This document shows, one piece after another, positions 8,537 to 16,540 of a stretch of DNA of 64,000 nucleotides (position 1 is the stretch's first letter; each line of letters starts with the position of its first letter). Made by a program: the position numbers and the translations under genes. The stretch is from Liquorilactobacillus capillatus DSM 19910 (GTDB taxonomy: Bacteria; Bacillota; Bacilli; Lactobacillales; Lactobacillaceae). Below the pieces are notes generated by a model. The model was not told the origin of the DNA. It worked only from the letters and a program-made list of their open reading frames with translations, and did not search any database. Location: positions 1 to 64,000 of the forward strand of contig NZ_AZEF01000041.1 in the NCBI RefSeq assembly GCF_001434915.1, read 5' to 3'.

Positions 8537-9946
8537 ATGACTACCAAATTTGTTTTTGCACCAACACCAATTGAAAAAATGCAAAGTCATTATGATACGA
8601 TAATTATCGGTTCAGGGAGTACTGGCTTAGTGAGTGCGATTCAGGCACATGAACTGGGGTTAAAACCTGTTATTTTAGAAAAAATGACGGCGCTTGGTGG
8701 TAATACTAATCGAGCTTCGTCAGGTATGAATGCAGCTGAAACAAATGTTCAACTACACCATGGGATCATTGATAGTTTTGATGATTTTTACCGTGAAACA
8801 TACCGGGGTGGAGGAAAGCTTAATGATCAAGATCTATTAGCTTATTTTACATCACATGCGGCACTGGCGGTAGATTGGTTGGCAGACCATAGTATTAAGC
8901 TTGATGATTTAACAATTACGGGTGGGATGAGTAAAATGCGTACACACCGTCCTGCAACAATGGCACCGATCGGTTCATTCCTAGTTAAGAATTTGCTAAA
9001 AATCGTCCAACAGGAAAACATTCCGTTATTTACTGAAACAACCGTAACTTCTTTGAAAAAAGATGATACGGGAAAGATAAGTGGTGTTGAGCTTCAGCTC
9101 CCAGATGGCAGTAAAATGAGTTTGGCCAGTCAAGCAGTGGTTTTAGCTACAGGTGGATTTGGAGCTTCCAAAGATATTATTCAAAAATATCGTCCAGACT
9201 TGGCAGGTTATAAAACAACTAATCAGCCTGGAGCAACCGGCGATGGACTGAAGTTAGCGGAAGAAGCTGGGGCAGAATTAGTTCAGATGAATCTTATCCA
9301 AGTCCATCCAACAGTTCAACAAGATAATCCGCACACGTATTTGATCGGCGAAGCAGTTCGGGGTGAGGGTGCAATTTTAGTAAACGCGCAGGGAAAACGT
9401 TTTGTAAATGAACTAGGGACACGGAAAGTTGTTTCTAATTCAATTGTGGCATTACCTGAAAAAGGCGCCTATCTAATTTTTGACCAAAGCGTTAGAAACA
9501 GGGTTAAAGCAATCGAATTTTATGACCATATTGGTTTAGTTGTTACGGGGGAGAACATTACTGAGTTAGCAGCAAAAGTCAATATGGAACCAGCTGTTTT
9601 GGCACAAACTGTAGATGAATGGAATACTGCAGTAGCAAGTAAGCAGGATAAGCAATTTGGACGGGCTACAGGGATGGACCGTCAATTAGTTGAAAAACCG
9701 TTCTTTGCAATTCACATTGCACCAGCAGTTCATTATACGATGGGGGGAATTCATATTGATACTCAGACCCGCGTTATAGATGGGAATGGAGATATTATTC
9801 AAGGCCTATTTGCAGCTGGGGAAGTTGCTGGTGGGTTGCATGGAAATAACCGAATTGGCGGTAATTCTATTTCGGAGACGGTTGTTTTCGGAAGACAGTC
9901 TGGCGAGCAAGCAGCAGAATATGTTCTCACGAATGGCGTTAATTGA
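8537..9946 (+). CDS. Fumarate reductase, flavocytochrome c-type flavoprotein
   Basis: A 469-residue soluble FAD protein. The Rossmann motif TIIIGSGSTGLVSAIQA covers about residues 21-37. Active-site features of the fumarate reductase family are present: VHPT, the Arg-containing GKRFVNELGTR, HYTMGGIH and NRIGGNSISE. There is no haem domain, no FMN domain and no signal peptide, so the enzyme is cytoplasmic and needs an unidentified electron donor. Such single-subunit enzymes serve as a fermentative electron sink in lactobacilli. It lies between fumC and a dicarboxylate transporter gene. The ATG follows AAGGAGGAG. Urocanate or another enoate as substrate cannot be excluded. Confidence 0.88.
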   Translation: MTTKFVFAPTPIEKMQSHYDTIIIGSGSTGLVSAIQAHELGLKPVILEKMTALGGNTNRASSGMNAAETNVQLHHGIIDSFDDFYRETYRGGGKLNDQDLLAYFTSHAALAVDWLADHSIKLDDLTITGGMSKMRTHRPATMAPIGSFLVKNLLKIVQQENIPLFTETTVTSLKKDDTGKISGVELQLPDGSKMSLASQAVVLATGGFGASKDIIQKYRPDLAGYKTTNQPGATGDGLKLAEEAGAELVQMNLIQVHPTVQQDNPHTYLIGEAVRGEGAILVNAQGKRFVNELGTRKVVSNSIVALPEKGAYLIFDQSVRNRVKAIEFYDHIGLVVTGENITELAAKVNMEPAVLAQTVDEWNTAVASKQDKQFGRATGMDRQLVEKPFFAIHIAPAVHYTMGGIHIDTQTRVIDGNGDIIQGLFAAGEVAGGLHGNNRIGGNSISETVVFGRQSGEQAAEYVLTNGVN

Positions 9947-9986
9947 TAAGATACAGTCATCATATTAAGGAGAGTGAGTATGGACG

Positions 9987-11408
9987 ATGCAGTCTTTAGA
10001 GAAGATCCAATATAAAAAATTTCTTATACCCCTTCTAACAGGTTTAATTTTATGGTTTGCGACACCGTTGCGTCCAGAGACATTATCGGTTGCGGCGTGG
10101 CATATGTTTGCTCTATTTGTGGCAACTATTATTGGATGTATTACACAACCACTGCCGATTGGAGCAGTTGCAATTATTGCTTTTACTTTAACAACGTTAA
10201 CCAAAACGGTTCCGATAGATAAAGCTATTACTGGTTTTGGTAATGGCAGTATCTGGTTGATTGCAATGGCATTCTTTATTTCGCGTGGGTTTATTAAAAC
10301 AGGACTTGGCCGAAGGATTGCTTTTATTTTTGTTCGCGCTTTTGGGAAGAAAACTTTGGGGTTAGCCTATTCTTTAATCGGAGTTGATCTGATTTTAGCA
10401 CCTGCAACTCCAAGTAATACAGCTCGTGCTGGTGGGATCATGTACCCGATCATTAAATCATTGGCACAAGCTTTTGGATCAGATCCTAAAAATAAAACTG
10501 AGCGTAAAATGGGCTCGTTTTTAGTTTTCGCAGAATTTCAAGGTAATATCATTACTTCAGCAATGTTCTTAACCGCGATGGCCGGCAATCCATTAGCCCA
10601 ATCGTTAGCCAAGAGCAACCATGTTGATCTTGAATGGATGGACTGGTTTCTTGCAGGGCTTGTTCCAGGACTAATTTCGCTGCTAGTCGTACCTTTCATT
10701 ATTTATAAGATGTATCCACCACAAATTAAGGCAACGCCTAATGCACGTGAGTGGGCTGATAAACAACTGACAAAGATGGGGAGAATAACACTTCCTGAAA
10801 AAATTATGACCTTAGTTTTTTTAGTTGCCTTAATCCTGTGGGTTGTTGGTAGTTTTATCCATGTCGATGCTACTTTAACAGCCTTTATTGCGTTAGCGCT
10901 ACTACTGATTACCGGTGTTTTATCATGGCAAGATGTCTTGCATGAAACAGGGGCTTGGAATACATTAACATGGTTCTCAGTGCTAGTGATGATGGCAACT
11001 GAACTGAATGAACTAGGATTTATCCCTTGGTTAAGCAAAACGATTGCTGATTCACTTAATGGTTTAAACTGGTTTATCGTATTGGTAATCCTTGTGATTG
11101 CTTTCTTCTACAGTCATTATTTATTTGCAAGTGCAACGGCACATATTAGTGCAATGTATAGCGCGTTGCTAGCAGTTGCAATCTCAGCAGGTGTTCCAAC
11201 GATGCTAGCGGCTTTGATGTTAGGCTTCTTCGGAAATCTGTTTGCCTCAACAACACATTATTCTTCCGGTCCAGCACCGATTCTATTTGGCTCAGGTTAT
11301 GTAAAACAAACCGAGTGGTGGAAAATGAATGCTGTCTTAGGAATTATTTACCTTGTTATTTGGTTGAGCGCAGGAACATTCTGGATGAAACTCATTGGGA
11401 TGTGGTAA
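9987..11408 (+). CDS. DASS family dicarboxylate transporter
   Basis: A 473-residue transporter of the divalent anion:Na+ symporter family (SLC13/CitT type) with about 12 hydrophobic segments. The substrate motif SNTARAGGIMYP and the second repeat ASTTHYSSGPAPI are both visible. Likely substrates are malate, fumarate, succinate or citrate, possibly as an exchanger. Position after fumC and the fumarate reductase supports C4-dicarboxylates. The nearest ribosome site (AAGGAG) is 14 bases from this ATG, which is long; an out-of-frame ATG at 9980 sits at better spacing and opens an 11-codon frame. Confidence 0.87.
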   Translation: MQSLEKIQYKKFLIPLLTGLILWFATPLRPETLSVAAWHMFALFVATIIGCITQPLPIGAVAIIAFTLTTLTKTVPIDKAITGFGNGSIWLIAMAFFISRGFIKTGLGRRIAFIFVRAFGKKTLGLAYSLIGVDLILAPATPSNTARAGGIMYPIIKSLAQAFGSDPKNKTERKMGSFLVFAEFQGNIITSAMFLTAMAGNPLAQSLAKSNHVDLEWMDWFLAGLVPGLISLLVVPFIIYKMYPPQIKATPNAREWADKQLTKMGRITLPEKIMTLVFLVALILWVVGSFIHVDATLTAFIALALLLITGVLSWQDVLHETGAWNTLTWFSVLVMMATELNELGFIPWLSKTIADSLNGLNWFIVLVILVIAFFYSHYLFASATAHISAMYSALLAVAISAGVPTMLAALMLGFFGNLFASTTHYSSGPAPILFGSGYVKQTEWWKMNAVLGIIYLVIWLSAGTFWMKLIGMW

Positions 11409-11455
11409 GATACACCTAATGATGGAGTAGCAGGATATTTAAGGGGCGGATAAGA

Positions 11456-12355
11456 TTGAACACGCGAGACTTGGCTTATTTTCATGACCTAGTAGAGTTA
11501 AAGAGCTATACTGAGGTGGCTAATAAGTTTTCTGTTAGTCAACCTACGATTACAGTTGCAATTAAACGGCTTGAAAATGAATTTGGAGCCCAACTCGTTA
11601 AACGAGATTATCTGCATAACCGTTTACTGGTGACCCGTGCAGGCGTCTTACTTTTTCAACGTACACAACAGATATTGCAAAGTCTAGAGCTAGCTTACAG
11701 TGAGGTTCAAAATGCAGACTCTTCTGTGATACGTTTTGGATTGCCACCAATAATTGGAACAATGTGGTTTCCTTTGGTAGCTAAGGAGTTGTTGGATAAG
11801 GGACTATTAACACATGTACAATCGATTGAGGCTGGGTCTGATCAATTACTGGAAAAATTAAGACAGGGAAAAGTCGATGTTGCGCTTTTAGGATCGATTA
11901 GGCCACTGCAAGAAAAAAAACTAGACACCTTTTTATTGTCAGTTCATTCCTTCAAGGCAGTAGTTAGTCGGAAGCATCCTTTAGTCCAAAAGAAACATAT
12001 TTCATTTGTTGAACTTAAAGGGGAAAAATTTGTGACGTTTACTAATAATTTTGTTCATCCACAAGCCTTGGCAAGCTATAGTAAATACGCTGGTTTTAGA
12101 CCACAGATCGTATTTAGTACACCAACTCTGTCACTTATAAAAGAGTTAGTTAATGCTGAATTAGGCGTTAGTTTATTGGTCGATGATGCGGTCAAAGAAC
12201 AAGATAACCTCTGCTGCTTAACGTTAGATGATCCGTTGCCAGAAAAATTCAATATGTCACTGGTTGTGCGAAAAGACTTTTTACCTGATAAAACACAGCA
12301 GGAATTTATCAGTGTTCTATTCAAGTTAAAAAGTCTACTTGGGACCAGTGACTAA
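11456..12355 (+). CDS. LysR family transcriptional regulator
   Basis: A 299-residue LysR-type regulator. The helix-turn-helix (about residues 16-40, YTEVANKFSVSQPTITVAI) is followed by a periplasmic-binding-like effector domain. It starts at a TTG preceded by AAGGGGCG and lies 47 bases after the transporter on the same strand, so it is probably the last gene of the dicarboxylate unit. By family rule it would sense a dicarboxylate and control the module, as MleR and CitR do; this is inference. Confidence 0.88.
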   Translation: MNTRDLAYFHDLVELKSYTEVANKFSVSQPTITVAIKRLENEFGAQLVKRDYLHNRLLVTRAGVLLFQRTQQILQSLELAYSEVQNADSSVIRFGLPPIIGTMWFPLVAKELLDKGLLTHVQSIEAGSDQLLEKLRQGKVDVALLGSIRPLQEKKLDTFLLSVHSFKAVVSRKHPLVQKKHISFVELKGEKFVTFTNNFVHPQALASYSKYAGFRPQIVFSTPTLSLIKELVNAELGVSLLVDDAVKEQDNLCCLTLDDPLPEKFNMSLVVRKDFLPDKTQQEFISVLFKLKSLLGTSD

Positions 12356-12370
12356 CAGAAGAAAATAAAT

Positions 12371-12413
12371 AAGCGGGACTAGTCAAAAGCTAACCTTTGA
12401 CTAGTCCCGCTTA
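12371..12413. terminator. Bidirectional terminator between lysR and the reductase gene
   Basis: A perfect 17-bp stem with arm AAGCGGGACTAGTCAAA and a loop of about nine bases between two convergent genes. Confidence 0.9.
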
Positions 12414-12463
12414 TTGGTAACAGAACTAGGTACCAATAATTGACACTTAAAATCTGATGGCTA

Positions 12464-13420
12464 TTAGTATGAAACTTTTTGATGCCGGGTATGTTCAGCC
12501 AAGTGAACTAAATGGGTCAAAAAGGCATGTGTCGTTGCCTCATAATGATATTGGCGCCCTAATTTTACAAGATAACCGTTAATATAATCGACTTCGGTAG
12601 GTCGATTATGCGACATATCCTGATACATTGAAGGATAGTGTAATGGATTTGCAACTTTTGAGACATAATTGACACTAGCAAGCTCTTCTTGGCGAGTATT
12701 AAGCATCTGAATTCCAGCACGTTCACAGACATCATATGCTTCGTCAATTAGGCGAACACTTAATGCATCTGCTTTAGGATAGCTGGCGAATTCACCCATC
12801 GTGATTTCAAATAAAGTACACAGCGTGTTGACAACTGAATTGAAAACAACTTTGGCGAGCAGTGTCCCCATAAAATTAGTTGTAAGAGTTGGATTGAAGC
12901 GAGCTTTTTTGAGTTCAGTGACAATTTGAGCGGTCATTTTATCCGGCTTTTCGGTATAATTAGCAAGATTCATTGTACCTGCTCCGCGAGCTCCAATGAA
13001 GTCAACATCTCCAGGCCCGTTTAAAACAGTTGCGACGAGAGCTGTCCCAGCGATAATTTTTGCTGGTTCAAAATACTGCAGTAGTTTTTCAATATGCCCC
13101 ATCCCGTTCATACAACTTAAGACATATTGCTGTCCGTCGAAGCTCTGCTGGGTTCGTTTAAGCAAGTCAGCGAGCTGCATCTGTTTATCAAAAACAATCC
13201 AGACATCAGGGTGACCAACATAATCTTCAGGATAAAACATTTTGATGGGGACGAGGTGACGTCCGTGGTGATCACGAGAAACATAAACCCCTCCTTGTTG
13301 TCGGACCTTTTCAACATTGGGCCTCCAAGCATCGACGAACTCAACCTTATTGCCTGCTTCTTGTAGTAAAACACCATAACGATACCCCATTGCTCCAGAA
13401 CCTAAAATAGTAAAATGCAT
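12464..13420 (-). CDS. Ketopantoate reductase-family 2-keto acid reductase, paralogue 1
   Basis: A 318-residue NAD(P)H-dependent reductase of the PanE/ApbA family. The N-terminal motif GSGAMGYRYG binds the dinucleotide, and the C-terminal domain has the family KxxxNxxxN motif as KVVFNSVVN, plus PSMYQD followed by RPTEVDYINGY. PanE relatives in lactic acid bacteria can also reduce branched-chain 2-keto acids to hydroxy acids. Here the gene follows a T-box whose specifier I read as AUC (Ile) and is not near pantothenate genes, so a role with a branched-chain keto acid is likelier than pantothenate synthesis. The ATG follows GAAAGGAG. Confidence 0.82.
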   Translation of the reverse strand: MHFTILGSGAMGYRYGVLLQEAGNKVEFVDAWRPNVEKVRQQGGVYVSRDHHGRHLVPIKMFYPEDYVGHPDVWIVFDKQMQLADLLKRTQQSFDGQQYVLSCMNGMGHIEKLLQYFEPAKIIAGTALVATVLNGPGDVDFIGARGAGTMNLANYTEKPDKMTAQIVTELKKARFNPTLTTNFMGTLLAKVVFNSVVNTLCTLFEITMGEFASYPKADALSVRLIDEAYDVCERAGIQMLNTRQEELASVNYVSKVANPLHYPSMYQDMSHNRPTEVDYINGYLVKLGRQYHYEATTHAFLTHLVHLAEHTRHQKVSY

Positions 13421-13461
13421 AATAATACTCCTTTCATAAAAGTGTCATCACTGATTCTAAA

Positions 13462-13758
13462 TAAAAAAAGCGTCTCTTAGATAATTTTTATCTAAAGGAC
13501 GCTTTTGCGTGGTACCACCTTTTTTGCCTGACCATTAAAACACAGTAGGCCGCTTATCCGAACTAAAAATCAATTCGTCAGCACGATAATGGGTGCATCC
13601 CACTGCAATTTACTTAATCATTGACCTTTGATTGCAGCACTCCAAGATGATTGATGGTTTATCCTTGGGTACCTGCTCTCACCAAACCAGGCTCGCTTAA
13701 CCAACTGGGTAAATAATCATTTCTTATCAACGTGTTTTGTCTCATCACTTTTTAATAT
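13462..13758 (-). promoter_or_regulatory. T-box riboswitch, Ile specifier (AUC)
   Basis: The antiterminator signature reads GGTGGTACCACG on the minus strand (13508-13519), followed by a terminator (stem from AAAGCGTC, 13463-13507) with a T run. Upstream are the stem I apical elements AGCGAGCC and GGTGAGAGCAGG and a specifier region AAACCAUCA. By the spacing that gives AUG for the Met T-box in this window, the specifier is AUC at 13653-13655. Uncharged tRNA-Ile would therefore turn on the downstream reductase. Confidence 0.87.
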
Positions 13759-13764
13759 ATCTGC

Positions 13765-13793
13765 AGTTTAAGCTAATTAAATTAGATAGTCAA
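13765..13793 (-). promoter_or_regulatory. Promoter of the Ile T-box leader
   Basis: On the minus strand TTGACT, a 17-base spacer and TAAACT. Initiation would fall near 13758. Confidence 0.65.
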
Positions 13794-13903
13794 TCTTTTT
13801 ATTGAAAAAGTAAGAATTGCTTTTTAATGAGTACCAGCTTTTACAAGCTATAAAGTATTTATAGCAAGATGACTTTATAATTAGAAAAAAATGATAATTA
13901 TAC

Positions 13904-13933
13904 TTGACGTGGAAGCAGAAGATAGGTTAAACT
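13904..13933 (+). promoter_or_regulatory. Promoter of the second T-box leader
   Basis: TTGACG, an 18-base spacer and TAAACT. The -10 hexamer is identical to that of the facing T-box promoter. Confidence 0.6.
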
Positions 13934-13939
13934 AACACC

Positions 13940-14188
13940 AATTATTTAATAAGATTCATTGAGATCAGACGAGTAATAGTACTGTTTAGAGAATACTGCT
14001 GGGGTGAAAGGGTATCAGAACTGTTATTAGAAATTTTGATTTTAGAATTTCGTTTTACGAGACGAATGGCTAGCACACATTAAGGTGTGTATGTACTATT
14101 TACATACAAAGAGATTATTCGGAAGAATAATAAAAAAGGTGTACCGCGCAAAAATGCTCTTGGGTCGAAAGACTAGAAGGGCTTTTTT
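13940..14188 (+). promoter_or_regulatory. T-box riboswitch, probable Phe specifier (UUU)
   Basis: The antiterminator signature is GGTGTACCGCG (14139-14149), followed by a terminator (GCTCTT stem, 14156-14182) and six T residues. Stem I elements include AGUA, AGAGAA and GGGGTG. The specifier region reads GAAAUUUUG; with the GAA-plus-two spacing that decodes the Met T-box here, the codon is UUU at 14035-14037 (Phe), followed by a purine. AUU (Ile) is possible only with a shifted register. It controls the second reductase paralogue. Confidence 0.82.
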
Positions 14189-14221
14189 AAACCCCCAAAA
14201 TAATTTAAGGAGTGGATCTGG

Positions 14222-15178
14222 ATGAAATATGGAATTATCGGTGCAGGAGCAATGGGATATCGTTATGGTGTGATGCTGCAAGAAAATGCACATGTTGAAG
14301 TTGACTTTATTGATACGTGGGAACCTAATGTTGAAAAGGTCCGGCAACAAGGTGGAGTTTCTGTTGCACGTGACCATCAGAATCGTCAAATCATCCCAAT
14401 TAATATTTTCTATCCTGAGGAATATCAAGGGCACCCTGATATTTGGATTATTTTTAAAAAGCAGATGCAGCTAGTTGAAGAATTAAAACGTGATAGTGCT
14501 GCTGGAATTTTTCACAAAGATCAATATGCTTTTTCTGCAATGAATGGGATGGGTCATTTTGAAAAAATTGCTGAGTATTTCCCAGCAGAACACATTATTT
14601 GCGGGACAGCAATGATCGCAACGCGCCTTGATGGGCCTGCTAATGTTGATTTTATGGGGGCTGAGGGCAGCGAAGAAATGCATGTGGCACAGTATATTGG
14701 GTCCGAGCCAAACATAGTTACCCAGAAAATGATGGCTGATTTTAAGGAAGCAATTCTTAATCCAATTTTTGCCACAGATTATTTAGGGATGTGTATGTCC
14801 AAGGTTGTTTTCAACGCGGTTGTCAATACTCTCTGTACGATGTTTGAAGTCCAGATGGGACAGTTTATTGAGTATGAGGGGGTTCCTGATATGGCTCGTC
14901 AGTTATTTAATGAAGCTTATGATGCGTGTGAACGTGCAGGCATTTATTTGATCGAAACACGCCAGCAAGAAGTTGATTCGGTAACAGCTGCTAGTCATGC
15001 TTACAAATATCATTACCCTTCAATGTATCAAGATTTTTCTAAAGGACGACCAACTGAAGTTGACTATATTAATGGCTTTATAGCTGAATTAGGGCGTAAA
15101 AATGATTATGTATGCCGGACTCATGAATTTGTAACTCAGCAAGTACACTTAGCAGAAAAAATGCGTAAATATCATTAG
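14222..15178 (+). CDS. Ketopantoate reductase-family 2-keto acid reductase, paralogue 2
   Basis: A 318-residue paralogue of the product of 12464-13420, of identical length. It has the same N-terminal dinucleotide motif (GAGAMGYRYG), the KVVFNAVVN form of the KxxxNxxxN motif and the PSMYQD and RPTEVDYINGF block. The ATG lies nine bases after AAGGAG. Its own T-box appears to respond to a different tRNA, which suggests a different keto acid, perhaps phenylpyruvate. The two genes are divergent with their leaders back to back. Reduction of ketopantoate is the alternative function. Confidence 0.82.
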   Translation: MKYGIIGAGAMGYRYGVMLQENAHVEVDFIDTWEPNVEKVRQQGGVSVARDHQNRQIIPINIFYPEEYQGHPDIWIIFKKQMQLVEELKRDSAAGIFHKDQYAFSAMNGMGHFEKIAEYFPAEHIICGTAMIATRLDGPANVDFMGAEGSEEMHVAQYIGSEPNIVTQKMMADFKEAILNPIFATDYLGMCMSKVVFNAVVNTLCTMFEVQMGQFIEYEGVPDMARQLFNEAYDACERAGIYLIETRQQEVDSVTAASHAYKYHYPSMYQDFSKGRPTEVDYINGFIAELGRKNDYVCRTHEFVTQQVHLAEKMRKYH

Positions 15179-15207
15179 AAATAGTAATTTATTACTTAAC
15201 TATGACG

Positions 15208-15280
15208 ACCATGCACCCTGCTCTTTAACGCTACGCTAGAGCGAGGGCGTGGTATGACTGGCTTCACTCGCCACTCTGTC
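15208..15280. other. GC-rich double hairpin of unknown nature
   Basis: Two adjacent stem-loops: the first pairs ACCATGC and GCTCT with AGAGC and GCGTGGT (15208-15253), the second pairs GAC/GGC with GCC/GTC (15256-15280). Base composition is much richer in GC than the flanks and there is no T run, so it is not an ordinary terminator. It could be a dispersed intergenic repeat or a structured RNA. The rest of 15179-15391 shows nothing. Confidence 0.5.
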
Positions 15281-15391
15281 GGGAAAGGTTACTAATATGT
15301 ATTAAAACGCTCACTAATGGTCTTATGTATCAGCAAACTTTACTACCCCTACAATTGATTAACGCTTGATATGCGATAATTATTAATTTAA

Positions 15392-15655
15392 CTACATCAA
15401 ATATTTACTACGATTGATAGCATGTGTTTTGGTAGAACGATAATTACCAATCATAAAGCCGATATTTTTGCGAATTTGAACGATGTACGGTGGCAGCATC
15501 GGGTTAATTGATTCCAGTTCGCTACTATCCAATACTTTCTTCAATTCGTTATTAAGCTCTTCTAGGTGTTCAAGGTCGCTAAGTTTTTCAATTGTCCTTA
15601 AATCTGTGATAGATTGTTCCAAAAAAAGTTTAATTTTTTTAATATCTAAGACCAT
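15392..15655 (-). CDS. Hypothetical protein, 87 residues
   Basis: I do not recognise this protein. The N-terminal 55 residues are rich in Leu, Glu and Lys with heptad-like spacing and likely form helices; the C-terminus is basic (NYRSTKTHAINRSKYL). It has no signal peptide, membrane segment or cysteine. The ATG follows AAAAAGG at nine bases. It is divergent from the disrupted acetyltransferase, with 52 bases between. It could be a small regulatory protein, but nothing shows this. Confidence 0.55.
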   Translation of the reverse strand: MVLDIKKIKLFLEQSITDLRTIEKLSDLEHLEELNNELKKVLDSSELESINPMLPPYIVQIRKNIGFMIGNYRSTKTHAINRSKYLM

Positions 15656-15707
15656 AATTTTTACCTTTTTATCCTTTTTAACTATAATTAAAGCGTTGGG
15701 AGATAAT

Positions 15708-16234
15708 ATGGAAAATAATATTAGATTAAAAACTGTGGAAGAAAGTGACCTAAAAGCGTGGTGGGAAAAACGGTTCGGTCCTCAAGCAGATCTGGAATGG
15801 ATGAAATATAATGGCCCATATTTCAAAAGCCCTGTTGAAAGTTGGGATTTTATGAGTATTATAAAGAAGAGGCAGTACATAGCCCTATGAGGAAGCTCAT
15901 ATTATACAATGATAAAATTGTAGGTGATGTATCGGCTTACTGGGAAGATGATACATTAAAACGGTGGTTAGATATTGGTATCGTTCTTTGTGACTCAACT
16001 AATTGGGGACATGGAATCGGAACTGCAGCTTGTAAGCAATGGATAAAAGAGATGTTTCAACTATTCGATTACTTACCTCATGTTGGTTTTACAACATGGT
16101 CTGGAAATATTGGTATGCAGACCATAGGAGAAAAGATTGGCATGACCAGAGAAGGAGTTATACGAAAAGTCAGATATTGGGAAAATGAATACTATGACTC
16201 CATCAAATATGGTATATTAAGAGATGAAATTTAA
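15708..16234 (+). pseudogene. GNAT family N-acetyltransferase, frameshifted
   Basis: The reading frame starts at an ATG after GGGAG, runs through MENNIRLKTVEESDLKAWW and then shifts at a TTTT run (15848-15851). The remaining 130 residues lie in the -1 frame. Adding one T restores an unbroken W-D-F-Y-E-Y-Y-K-E-E join. The second part has the acetyl-CoA region (WGHGIGTAACKQWI) and a GMTREGVIRKVRYW C-terminus typical of RimJ/YdaF-like acetyltransferases. It may be a recent pseudogene, a phase-variable homopolymer or a sequencing error. Confidence 0.85.
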
Positions 16235-16250
16235 TACAGAATTGTTTCAC

Positions 16251-16511
16251 AAGGGGCTGTGCCATAAGTCCTTCCAAAAAAAAGAGATTAGCGAAAATCG
16301 TTTGATTTTTACTAATCTCTTCTTTTTGTTTATAAAACAGTTACAAGGGAACTAATAATAAAATTAAAGCGATTAAACGAGCCGGTTTTGGTTATCGTAG
16401 CTTCTTCAGATTTAGAACCATGGTAATGTGTATTTTTCGAATCCATACAGAAAAGTCATTATTTTTTCTGTTGAAGTCTCTTTATCTTAGGGACTTATGG
16501 CACAGCCCCTT
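16251..16511. mobile_element. ISL3-derived mini-element (MITE-like)
   Basis: A 261-base element bounded by perfect 21-base inverted repeats (left arm beginning AAGGGGCTGTGCCATAAGTC). Inside are a terminator-like hairpin (16278-16328) and a plus-strand remnant reading IKAIKRAGFGYRSFFRFR, which matches the C-terminus of ISL3-family transposases. No functional transposase remains, so movement would need a full ISL3 element elsewhere. I could not find an 8-base target duplication. It fills the gap between the acetyltransferase and the DJ-1-like gene. Confidence 0.85.
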
Positions 16512-16540
16512 AACTACTAATTTTATAAGGAATAAAGTTT

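Noticed and set aside
15483-15707. Plus-strand open frame before the acetyltransferase ATG
   Set aside because: It is the complement of the hypothetical gene at 15392-15655, low in complexity, and has no ribosome site.
16278-16328. Independent terminator for the acetyltransferase
   Set aside because: The hairpin lies inside the ISL3 mini-element and belongs to it, although it may act as a terminator by chance.
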